A program made the position numbers and the translations under genes. Under the pieces are notes generated by a model. The model did not search any database and was not told where the DNA came from. It saw nothing but the letters and a program-made list of their open reading frames with translations. A stretch of DNA of 64,000 nucleotides from assembly GCA_947172415.1 (NCBI GenBank), contig OX359192.1, positions 5,272,501 through 5,336,500 of the forward strand. Reading direction: 5' to 3'. This DNA comes from Chondrosia reniformis. Taxonomy: Eukaryota; Porifera; Demospongiae; Chondrillida; Chondrillidae. Shown one piece after another: positions 1-9,292 of the stretch; positions within the stretch are counted from its first letter, which is position 1; each line of letters begins with the position of its first letter.

Positions 1-1312
1 AGTAGTGAATGGTTTGGATATATATACTTGGGTCCTAGAGTGGTGACATGATGCAGTGTGTAGAGTATGATATAAGCAGAGTTAGAAAATGTTGCTTTGC
101 TTGAATGTGAATGCAACTCATTATCAATTTATCAATAAGCTGTGTCACCATCTGATCAGCGGCTTCATCATTATCACTGATGTGGGTCCTTGAATGGAAT
201 CTGTTCCTATTGTCTCTAGTTTGTATAGCCTCTGTTAATGTACTTTGTGACTAGACACACGATCCTGTACTCCTCTGTAACCACAATAACAGCCTCCATA
301 CAGCCATTCAAATACTGTCTGTAGTCGCATTACAATTATTTTTCATATCTTGGGCAAAGGGTGTTACTTCCTTACCAGATTTTGTGGAATTTCAAGAAAC
401 CCAGCCAAGACCGCTCCATAAGATATTTTCTGCTGCCAATGATGATCTTATTCATGTGATTGATAGGAGTCTGCAGCTGGATCCTTTGAAGAGGTGTACG
501 TGTTCAGAAGTGAGAAAATACTAGTATTCAGTCCAAAATAAGCCTTTATTTCTTGGTGCTACTGTGATAAGAATGTTAATCTGAACATATATAAAATACG
601 AGTTGTACATATACTTTTTATTGATCTTTTTATTTTAATTTTATGTAAAAGTAGAGTTTAATACATTAAGTGTTAATGTTAAATGGGAGAACCTGAACTA
701 GACCCTATGGACAGTACATCCAATAATATTTGTGTGTTCATCACATATGTACATACGTGTACGTATACATACTTTATTAACCATATGGATTTACCAGTCT
801 CTTTGTCTAAATTCATTAGTACTCACTCACAGGCTGATCATCATCACCTGTAGAGTAATTATAATTTGGAGCCTTCTAATACAGTAAACAGGAATCATAT
901 ATATCTGTATACACACCGTTGCTGGGGCAACCAAGGCAATATATCTTCCACAACTGAAGTATAACTATAATAAGAGGCACTTTGGCCTCTTATTATAGTT
1001 ATACAATGCAATATCCCGCTGATAACTCAGTAAATGCCTATAGGTTTGCGTTATCCTGCAAAAATGCAAGAAAAGCCTAGGGCTGGGTATATAACTATTA
1101 CATATAGCTACCTAACCCTTTGAGGGGAAAGCTATAAAATATTTACAGTACTTATGTCATTGTTGTAGGCCTTGCAGTTTTCATACTTCAGTAACCCACC
1201 GGCTCCAACAGCCGGGGCCAACCTCCCCTTACCCAGGTCTAGAAAGCAAATTGAAGAAGAGAGACAAATATCAAGGAAGAGGGAACTACAGAATCAAGGT
1301 AGTTATCCCTAG
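1..1312 (+). CDS. CDK7: Cyclin-dependent kinase 7, C-terminal exons (partial gene)
   Basis: CDK7 is the CDK-activating kinase and the TFIIH kinase that phosphorylates the RNA polymerase II C-terminal domain in the nucleus. Two exons are visible: about 379..509 and 1169..1312. The first reads DFVEFQETQPRPLHKIFSAA followed by NDDLIHVIDRSLQLDP, matching the end of the CDK7 kinase lobe (human PLHHIFSAAGDDLL). The second reads ALQFSYFSNPPAPTAGANLP and then a basic tail RKRELQNQGSYP before TAG at 1310-1312, matching the human YFSNRPGPTPG...KRKR tail. The junction is in phase 0 (GAA|gtgaga; tgttgtag|GCC). Earlier exons lie left of the window. The reading frame runs a little upstream of 379, but cttaccag there makes a good acceptor, so the exon start is not certain. 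Bases 1-378 otherwise show no coding signal. Confidence 0.83.
960..1003. repeat. Perfect 19-bp hairpin in the last CDK7 intron
   Basis: Arms 960-978 and 985-1003 are perfect inverse complements separated by a 6-base loop. The arm is tataactataataagaggc. The rest of the intron (510-1168) shows nothing recognisable. Confidence 0.85.
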
Positions 1313-1410
1313 GACGGCCATGTGTACATTATCCAATATTTAGTGAACACTCGCTCAGATTATGAGGACAACAATGGTATTGGTTTATTCTCAAATGACC
1401 TACTTTCACA

Positions 1411-2100
1411 CTGTACCACATGATGTATAGACCTACTGGACTGTGTCATACTGTACCACATGATGTATAGACCTACTGGACTGTGTCATACTGTACCACA
1501 TGATGTATAGACCTACTGGACTGTGTCATACTGTACCACATGATGTATAGACCTACTGGACTGTGTCATACTGTACCACATGATGTATAGACCTACTGGA
1601 CTGTGTCATACTGTACCATATGATGTATAGACCTACTGGACTGTGTCATACTGTACCACATGATGTATAGACCTACTGGACTGTGTTATACTGTACTACA
1701 TGATGTATAGACCTACTGGACTGTGTCACACTGTACCACATGATGTATAGACCTACTGAACTGTGTTATACTGTACCACATGATGTATAGACCTACTGGA
1801 CTGTGTCATACTGTACCACATGATGTATAGACCTACTGGACTGTGTCATACTGTACCACATGATGTATAGACCTACTGGACTGTGTCATACTGTACCACA
1901 TGATGTATAGACCTACTGGACTGTGTCATACTGTACCACATGATGTATAGACCTACTGGACTGTGTCATACTGTACCACATGATGTATAGACCTACTGGA
2001 CTGTGTTATACTGTACCACATGATGTATAGACCTACTGGACTGTATCATACTGTACCACATGATGTATAGACCTACTGGACTGTGTCATACTGTACCACA
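1411..2100. repeat. 40-bp minisatellite, about 17 copies
   Basis: A 40-bp unit beginning ctgtaccacatgatgtatag is repeated head to tail 17.25 times with only scattered single-base changes, mostly C/T. It lies about 100 bp after the CDK7 stop codon, so it could be in the CDK7 3' untranslated region or just beyond it. The near identity suggests recent expansion. It has no spacer/repeat structure, so it is not a CRISPR. Confidence 0.97.
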
Positions 2101-2548
2101 AATGTGGCAATGCATTACCCAGAACCCTTTGTAAGTCAAGTGACCTCTTAACTGTGGTACTATGTGTATGTATTCATAATTGGCATGAAACCCCCATTAC
2201 AGTGATTGTTTTTACTTTTAAATATGGGAGGGATTGTGGAGAAACGATTGTCATTAGTTCATAAATAATAGCTCAGTTAATAAAATTAGTCTAAAATACA
2301 ATCCATTTCTAATGTTATGCACTTAGTTAAAGTCTCAATGTTTTATTGATATCATTAAATTAGTTTCAATTATCTTAAAGTGTCTCATAGTCTGCTCTTT
2401 AATCCTATACAGATGGGACCTCCTTGGCAAAGAAACTGATGTTTTAATACGCACATGTACATATACATAACACCTTGATCCAATTATTGAATTTGTAATT
2501 ATTTACAGTACATGAAAAAGTTTTAAAACCTGGCAGTTCAAATAAGTT
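2101..2548. other. Intergenic stretch between CDK7 and the fucosyltransferase-like gene
   Basis: AT-rich sequence with no coding signal on either strand. It probably contains the 3' untranslated region of the minus-strand gene ending at 2549. Confidence 0.5.
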
Positions 2549-4087
2549 TCATGCATGCCTTCTTAAACCTGAGATTTGATCATGTGTGCTGCATGACGAG
2601 TCCATGAATGAAGTAAACTGCACTTGTGTATTATTCTTCTGCAAGATATTCAAGGTACTTGGTGAGCATATGGAATGAACTTCCTTTACACGACTCTTTC
2701 TGCTGGAATGCAGGAGCAATTCATGTTGAAAGTGCCCACCACCAACTAAAAATAACTGGCTAGCATAAGATAGAGAAGAAAGTTCCACTACAGCTGCTAT
2801 AGCTGCATTGTCAGCAAGATGAAACTTTGCTGGAATAAAATGTACTGGGTGCATTCCATTCTGCCTGAGCATTTTCAACCCAAAATCAGTTACTTTAGTA
2901 CATGCCTTCTCTGAATTATTAGTATTGCAGCTTTTGCTTCCAAATGGGCCTGCATCTGTGACAAGTACAAGACGTCCTCCATTTTCTACATGCTCTTTGA
3001 CTCTATGAATCAATTCCCTCAGACAACACGAAACACTTTTATATGGTAACTTTTCCAAGCGAACGTGCACTGCTGAAAATATAGATGACGATGGTTCAAT
3101 ATTAATTGACCTAAGGAATGATTTGGCCAATTTCTGCTTTTCTGGCACTATGTTTAACAGTGAAGTGTTATCCTTTTCGTCATATTCATCTCTAGTGCAC
3201 CCATCATCATCAGAAGGTGGGTCTGGCAGAAGAAGAATGTTTCTCTTGATTGCTTTGCCAACCTCAAACCGACATGAGCTCTTGAACCAATGTGTAAATA
3301 TATACGACTGCTGAGTATTTTCTTTAGTGTCAACCATCGACATTAAATCACTAACATAGGAAACATTAAGGGCATCAAAACATATCATTTTGTCAACGGT
3401 AAACTTAGATTCTGCTCCGTGCAATTCATCCAGTGCCTTGAGGGCCTCCTCGACTTGGCTTACTACTCCTGAATATATAGAGGTGCAGTCACATAGCTTA
3501 TTAACTAGGCAGGAACTGATGTTTTGCTTGATTCCTGGTCGAATTAGATCAATATGATACTTGTCCTTAGCAATGGGGCTATTATAGCGATCGAAATCAC
3601 TCATTCTAACGGGGTTGAACATAATTATTCTTCTTGGGGACTTTTCGATAAACTCTTGAAAAGTCGCTGTAGGTTCGCTTCTGTTAGCCTCAGTGCGGAA
3701 ATCGATAATGCTATCCAACGGTACCACAGCCGACATATTCTTCTTGGGAGCTCCAAGTATAAAATTAGGAAGTCCATAAAGTCTGGAGTTATAGACAAAT
3801 GGAAGGACAAGTCTTGCTTGCATGTATTTACCGATATGAGCCAGTCTTTTTGCGTTTCCAACTGCATTTGTGAGCTGCTCCATAAAGCTTAATGCCAGTA
3901 CGAAAGAACTTGATTCACTGATATCGTCCCCAAAGGATTCTGGCGCATTTCTTTCACTAACAAAATCCGCTGATACGAAAGGTGCAAGATATATAGATTG
4001 CCTCTGAGTGGTCGATTGGCCTAAATATAACACTGCACTTGTTAATACAAGTATCACTGCGGCCAGTAACAACATAAAACGACGCAT
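2549..4087 (-). CDS. Fucosyltransferase-like type II membrane protein
   Basis: Single-exon 512-residue protein. Residues about 4-23 (FMLLLAAVILVLTSAVLYLG) form one hydrophobic segment after MRR, as in a Golgi type II membrane glycosyltransferase. The C-terminal half carries HVRLEKLPY, then LVLVTDAGPFGSK, and near the end VVELSSLSYASQLFLVGGG. This order resembles the GDP-fucose O-fucosyltransferase-like fold: an H-x-R substrate/GDP-fucose motif, then a late SxxS motif before a hydrophobic strand. The inference is glycosylation of proteins in the secretory pathway; the acceptor is unknown. The stop is at 2549 and the ATG at 4087, with AT-rich sequence and no further coding upstream. Many such divergent single-exon genes occur in sponges, but the family call rests on short motifs only. 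Confidence 0.6.
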   Translation of the reverse strand: MRRFMLLLAAVILVLTSAVLYLGQSTTQRQSIYLAPFVSADFVSERNAPESFGDDISESSSFVLALSFMEQLTNAVGNAKRLAHIGKYMQARLVLPFVYNSRLYGLPNFILGAPKKNMSAVVPLDSIIDFRTEANRSEPTATFQEFIEKSPRRIIMFNPVRMSDFDRYNSPIAKDKYHIDLIRPGIKQNISSCLVNKLCDCTSIYSGVVSQVEEALKALDELHGAESKFTVDKMICFDALNVSYVSDLMSMVDTKENTQQSYIFTHWFKSSCRFEVGKAIKRNILLLPDPPSDDDGCTRDEYDEKDNTSLLNIVPEKQKLAKSFLRSINIEPSSSIFSAVHVRLEKLPYKSVSCCLRELIHRVKEHVENGGRLVLVTDAGPFGSKSCNTNNSEKACTKVTDFGLKMLRQNGMHPVHFIPAKFHLADNAAIAAVVELSSLSYASQLFLVGGGHFQHELLLHSSRKSRVKEVHSICSPSTLNILQKNNTQVQFTSFMDSSCSTHDQISGLRRHA

Positions 4088-4328
4088 TTCAAGTTATCAA
4101 CCATCACTACAATTCCTCTCTATGTCGAACATACGAATGGAAATACACTAGGAAAGCCACTATTGTGGTTTCAAATTTTTCTAGTTATTAAACTCCTACA
4201 GCTGTGCAATGTATAATAATTCCCGGTGTAGAGTATAGGTTCAACAACGTTCATTATTATAACTACATTATTACAATATGTAACATTTTGCTTAACAGTC
4301 ATGAATATGTACATTCAAAAAGATTGTG

Positions 4329-7300
4329 TTATTCTTTGTTTTCTTCCAAAATTATGATTATTTCAAAAAGTTTCTCGTGAAGGTCCAGAAATGAAAATCT
4401 TGAAACTGGTATAGAATCCCAGCTGATCATCATCAATTCATAGATGCTGTCTTTACATCCTTCTGGATGAGGAAGTCTACCTTCTGGTGATGCTACGTAG
4501 TACTGTACTTTTTGGTTAGTCATGTCCGAATAAGGAAATTCTCCATAAGTAAAAAGCTCCCACAAGACTACACCAAATGCCCATATGTCATTTTCTTTTG
4601 TGTAATCTCCACTCTTGATGGTCTCTGGAGCCATCCATCGGAGGGGTTGCCTAGTGCGATGTCCTATGTCACAATAAGCCTCCGGGTAAAGCTGGTGGGA
4701 GATCCCAAAATTGGCAACTTTCACTATTCCATCTGGCGAGATGATGCAATTACGGGCAGCAAGATCCTTATGAAGGCACTGGGTTTCTGAAAGGAAGGCC
4801 ATACCTAGGCAAATTTGATCAGCACAGGTCAATAGTTCCAGCTCATCCTCTAAGACTAGGGCCAGAGGATTACTGAACCATTGCGTTTCCTTCTCTGAGT
4901 GACCCACTGGAGGTGGGTGCCTTCTGGTGGGTACATTAGGGTTGGGGGCAGTTGCTATCATAGACCGCAAGTGTTGTAACAAGTCAATATACTCGCCAGC
5001 ATCCAGTATCAAACATTCAGGCTTTGTCTTAGTGCACACACCTATCAATCCAACCACATTTGGATGGTTCAGAGAAGCAGTCAAAGAGAGTTCCTCTTGA
5101 TACATGTCTCTTTCTGCTTCACTGGCATCTTCACTTATGAGTTTAACTGTAACAAGGCGTGATTTGGTATCCATGGCAGTAATATTCCAAGCTTCAGCTC
5201 TGTACACAGCTCCATAAACTCCTTTACCTACTTTCTCCAAAAGAACAAGGTTCTCTCGCTCTATTTCAACAGCGCCAATATAAGTCAATCTCTTTAGACT
5301 TGTTATCTCCGCTGGAGTGTATGTTTTCTTTTTGATCTTGCCCTATGGGAGGTAGGTTCTAGTATGAGGGTGGCATTAGACACAGGCGCCATTGGAAAAA
5401 TTATTATGTATTATTGCATTATTATTAGGTGTTAATAAACACAACCACCTACCCAGGGGTAGCCCCTCTGATGTCACACAATCTGACACACCAATGAACA
5501 CAATCTAATACACTCATGCACACAATCTGACACACCAATGAACACAATCTAATACACTCATGCACACAATCTGACACACCAATGAACACAATCTGACACA
5601 CCCGTAAGCACAATTTTCCTTGTCATTCTGTAATGACTATGCACCTCAGGTAACTGGGGTCTAATTTATTGTGACTCATAGTCAATTCCAGTAATCTTTA
5701 GTAGAACTCAACAGCATAAGTTGTATATGTGAAAGAAAAGGTGTCGTCTATAACACTGCATGCCTTATGCACACTTACATAGTGTAAATGTATAATTATT
5801 AATAGAAGGTTCTCTAGGTCTATACTCATTAGGACACCTAATGTCTCCATCACAATTATCATAGTAACAGTGACAGATTTTTAGGTACAGTCCTAGTTAC
5901 ATGTGGAATAACTTAAAATACAATACAAGTTTAGATAGTATAATGATGACATTACCACTTGACATTTTGTATATAAAAGTACAACAAAATATCTAAGAAT
6001 TGAGTGGTACAGATGAGTTAAATCATCTACAACTTCTAGGCACTGCAAAAAGGATTTTCATCTACTCCACAAGCACCAGGCATATCTAAATGTATTACTG
6101 CTCAGTTACATCTACTTAGTCCAAATCCAATTATGTACAAAATTTAGGAAATTAGTCCAAATCCAATTATGTATAAAATTTAGGAAATTAGGAGGCAAGG
6201 TGAGAAGCTAATTTCAAACATATAGATCAATTACTTCAAGTGACCACATGAAAGCAATCAAAATTTTAAAGAATGAGCAGATTTAGATGTTGATAGCTCA
6301 TTTAGGACATTCCACTTAATGGCCTTTGGAAAACAGCACCACATCACAAGTCCTGATATGGCACCATGGTAATGAACTAGAAATGAATACCTATTACATT
6401 ACTTGGCTGACACAAATTGGCCTAACACTTGTCATGACCTGCATCACTTTCTGAGTGGCAAAACAACTTATGTTTTCAAAATTGTATCTAGATATATGAC
6501 CAATTGAAGTGATAATCAAACCACAAGTAACTATAACCATACACAAAAGCATTGCTGTGGCAATTATAGCTCAGTGGCAGAGAATTGGTGGTCATAACCA
6601 GCTGTCCTCAGCAAATTGATGCTTTCGTGTGCCACAGCAATGCTTCCCTCATGTTTTCCCTCTTATACAAACTACATAGATGCAATTCACTTTGAACGTA
6701 GAAGCTAAAATGAAGCCAAGCTTATACTCCTACTTAGGGGACATGCATTTAGCTTCACACTTTGGCATGCATAAACAACACACCTCACCAACCTCTCTAT
6801 TCACTGGATAAATGCATAGAAATATACTTACAGGATTGAAGGTAGCTAAGTCTAGCTCAAGAGAATTGGGATTGGTCAGTAGATCAGTGTCATTTGGTGA
6901 ATATATGAAGGCAGGAGTGGATGGTCTTTGGCGCTTCTTTTTGATATACCAGCAACAGAAACAAGATAAGATGTAATAGATAATAAAGAAAAGAAACATT
7001 CCTCCTCCTCCTGCCCCTAAAACAATTGCCAGCAAGGTGTTGAAGGGCAAGGGAGTTGGCTGCAATCCTGCAGAATAAAAAATATAATAGAAAGTTCATT
7101 ATGTTAAATTGGAAAATTAAATACAGAAATTAAATACAGAATATAATATAGGGACCAAAGGTGTTACGCAATGTAATTTATCTTCCCTCATAAATCAAGC
7201 TACTCCTGAAGCTAGGTTGTACCTATAAAATAATCAGAATAAGCGATCACACCGGACTATTGGTATGTACTTATCGAGTTAGAGCACCGTATTGTAATCT

Positions 7301-7493
7301 GTATTCGCTGAAGTACTGACGGCAGGAGAATTGCTATGTACAATTAAATTAATCAGTTCCGCTAATGGAATTAGAAATCATACATAGCATGTCTTAAGTT
7401 ACAAAGCTATTAGATTTTACGTCTCTTACCGTTGCAAGTATCATTAAATGTGCTACAGCTGTTGTTTACCCCACTGCTATCCATTTCTGACAT
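4329..7493 (-). CDS. Receptor tyrosine kinase with minimal ectodomain and altered DFG motif
   Basis: Three exons read from the minus strand: 7493..7430, 7067..6832 and 5342..4329. They join in consistent phase to about 437 residues. Exon 1 gives MSEMDSSGVNNSCSTFNDTC. Exon 2 gives a transmembrane segment (about residues 33-58, rich in L, I, F after NTLLAIVLGAGGGG), a stop-transfer KKKRQR and a juxtamembrane region. Exon 3 is a tyrosine kinase domain: glycine loop GKGVYG, VTVK lysine (about residue 167), HKDLAARN loop (Asp about 293), RWMAPE and NDIWAFGVVLWE. HKDLAARN and DIW recall ROR/MuSK-type receptors. The DFG aspartate is Asn (VANFG, codon 4712-4710), so activity may be impaired. The outside part is only about 30 residues with no clear signal peptide. 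An unseen upstream exon is possible but would have to lie across the divergent GK5 promoter. Confidence 0.82.
5343..6831 (-). other. Large intron of the receptor kinase gene, with small repeats
   Basis: No coding signal. It holds a short degenerate tandem array at about 5480-5612 (a unit of roughly 44 bp around caccaatgaacacaatcta), a 32-bp direct duplication near 6119-6185 (ccaaatccaattatgta twice), and the tRNA-like hairpin repeat listed separately. Confidence 0.6.
6495..6680 (+). repeat. tRNA-like hairpin repeat (SINE-like), copy 1
   Basis: This copy contains TAGCTCAGTGGCAGAG, which matches an RNA polymerase III A box, followed by GGTGGTCATAACCAG, which looks like an anticodon stem-loop. 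The tRNA-like part is enclosed by perfect 14-bp inverted arms gcattgctgtggca (6549-6562) and tgccacagcaatgc (6630-6643). The left flank gataatcaaaccacaagtaa recurs in the copy at 33.1 kb and, with one change, at 63.3 kb. A clear B box is missing here. A tRNA-derived SINE is the likeliest identity; a functional tRNA gene is unlikely because the acceptor stem does not form. Confidence 0.6.
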
Positions 7494-7559
7494 TTTCACC
7501 TTTCACCACGCCCCTACAAATATCATTTCAACACACACCCACCTAGCCGCATGTTAAAA
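7494..7559. promoter_or_regulatory. Compact divergent promoter between receptor kinase and GK5
   Basis: The minus-strand kinase ATG (7493) and the plus-strand GK5 start (7551 or 7560) are only 57-66 bp apart. Both promoters must overlap in or extend into this stretch. No TATA box is evident. Confidence 0.55.
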
Positions 7560-9113
7560 ATGGCGTACGTCCTTGCGGTAGATGTTGGATCTACTCATTT
7601 ACGGTGTTTCGCAGTTAATAAGGAAAATGGGTGCATTCATGAAGACAGGATATTCTTCGAGCCCATAAATGTCGAATATTCTGAAGGACGTGCAGAAATT
7701 GACCCTGAAGCGATTTGGATGAGTTGTAGAAATGTTATTCAACAAGCAGTAGCTTTGGTTGGTGCGGAAAACGTAGCATGCATGGGTCTTACAACACAAA
7801 GAAGCTGTGTTGTTTTATGGGAAAGAGAGACTGGGAAACCTTTCAACGGCTGTAAGGTGATGACATGGCAAGATAGGCGAGGCTTGACCATAGCTGAGAC
7901 ATGGCGGGAAAGGCTAAGTGTCAAGTTACTGCATGCTGGTGCAGCTGTAATGCATCTCTTTACGAGAATGGGCAGATTTAAGGCTGGAAAAAGCATGGAT
8001 CTCAAGTATCAGACGGCTGCTACCAAGCTTGTGTGGTGCTTGGAAAATATGCCCAATTTAAGAGAAAGGGCCAATAGAGGAGAGATCTGCTATGGGGGGC
8101 TGGACAGCTGGTTGCTCTACAAGCTTACTAACGACAAGGAGCACAAGATGGACTACTCACAGGTCAGCGCCACAAATCTCTTTGATCCCTTTATTATGGG
8201 ATGGAGTAGTTTTGTACTACATTTGTTAAACATTCCTGTGACACTCCTTCCAAAGCTTTGTGATACCGCTGGAGACTTTGGAAGTACTGTGTCTGACCTG
8301 TTTGGAAGGGCCATCCCAATTCGATCCAGTGTAGCTGATCAGCAAAGCAGCCTCTTTGCGCAAGGCTGTTGGGATGCTGGTAGTACTAAGGTTACGATGG
8401 GGACAGGGACATTTATAAATGTTAACTGCGGATCCACACCCCAAGCCTTAGAGGATGGCATATACCCAATGGTGGGTTGGAAAATTGGAAAGGAGATTGT
8501 ACATATTGCGGAGGGCAATGCAGCTAGCACTGGTAGTGCAATTGATTGGGCTTGTAAGTCCTTCAGTCTCTTTGAATCTCCAGAGGATTCTGAAGTGTTG
8601 GCTCGACAGTGTGACAGCTCTGATGGTGTGTACTTTGTTCCAGCATTTGATGGTCTACAGGCTCCTCATTGGGATCCTTGTGCAACTGTCTGCATTATTG
8701 GGATTAGTCATCGCACATCCAAGAGCCACCTCACCAGGGCCCTCCTGGAGTCCTTTGTGTTCCATCTCAATCAACTCAAAGTTATCTTCACTAGGAACCT
8801 TCCTTATGATATGGATGTGGTGCATATTGATGGCGGAGTTTCTAGGAATGGCTTGATCCTGGAGATGATTTCCAACCTTCTTCAAGTAAAGCTCAAAGTT
8901 CCTGCACAAGTGGAGATGACTGGATTGGGTGCTGCCTATCTAGCTGGATTATCACATGGTGTATGGACCAGAGAGGAAATTAAAAGATTTATTTGTCATA
9001 AAAAAGAAGTAAATCCTATAGAAATGTTTGATACAAAGTGTATTGAATTGCAGAGCACCTATCGAGTGTGGCAACGAGCTGTGGAAAGGTCCATGCAATG
9101 GAATACTCATTGA
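7551..9113 (+). CDS. GK5: Putative glycerol kinase 5 (FGGY-family carbohydrate kinase)
   Basis: Single-exon gene of 520 residues, close to the length of vertebrate GK5. FGGY kinases use ATP to phosphorylate a sugar or polyol; GK5 acts in skin lipid metabolism in mammals and its substrate is assigned by homology. Visible FGGY features in order: N-terminal phosphate loop AVDVGSTHLRC (about 9-19), STQR-like TTQRSC, WQDRRG (about 106-111), LDSWLLYKL, ADQQSSLFAQGC, MGTGTF (about 281-286), GWKIGKE, GLQAP and DGGVSRNG (about 428-435). These follow human GK5 closely (WQDLRA, ADQQSAMFG, MGTGTFLDIN). The second ATG at 7560 (MAYVLAVDVGST) is the more family-like start; the upstream ATG adds three residues. 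It is divergent from the receptor kinase gene. Confidence 0.92.
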   Translation: MLKMAYVLAVDVGSTHLRCFAVNKENGCIHEDRIFFEPINVEYSEGRAEIDPEAIWMSCRNVIQQAVALVGAENVACMGLTTQRSCVVLWERETGKPFNGCKVMTWQDRRGLTIAETWRERLSVKLLHAGAAVMHLFTRMGRFKAGKSMDLKYQTAATKLVWCLENMPNLRERANRGEICYGGLDSWLLYKLTNDKEHKMDYSQVSATNLFDPFIMGWSSFVLHLLNIPVTLLPKLCDTAGDFGSTVSDLFGRAIPIRSSVADQQSSLFAQGCWDAGSTKVTMGTGTFINVNCGSTPQALEDGIYPMVGWKIGKEIVHIAEGNAASTGSAIDWACKSFSLFESPEDSEVLARQCDSSDGVYFVPAFDGLQAPHWDPCATVCIIGISHRTSKSHLTRALLESFVFHLNQLKVIFTRNLPYDMDVVHIDGGVSRNGLILEMISNLLQVKLKVPAQVEMTGLGAAYLAGLSHGVWTREEIKRFICHKKEVNPIEMFDTKCIELQSTYRVWQRAVERSMQWNTH

Positions 9114-9292
9114 CATAATGTATGGACAACAATTTATTAATCAAATTCATCTAATTAATTGAAGTTTTTCAGTGACATTGTTTTGAAGCCTTTGAAAGTT
9201 ATGAAATACCAATACATACATACATAAAATACATACATAAATAATGTACATAAAATTTGTGTGGATTGTAACTATTTGGCACCCCATAAAAA

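Noticed and set aside
3123..3892. Plus-strand frames inside the fucosyltransferase-like gene
   Set aside because: Antisense shadows of a 512-codon coding exon.
6569..6643. True tRNA gene on the plus strand
   Set aside because: The A box fits, but there is no usable B box or acceptor stem, and the sequence recurs in mutated form at 33.2 and 63.4 kb as a dispersed repeat.
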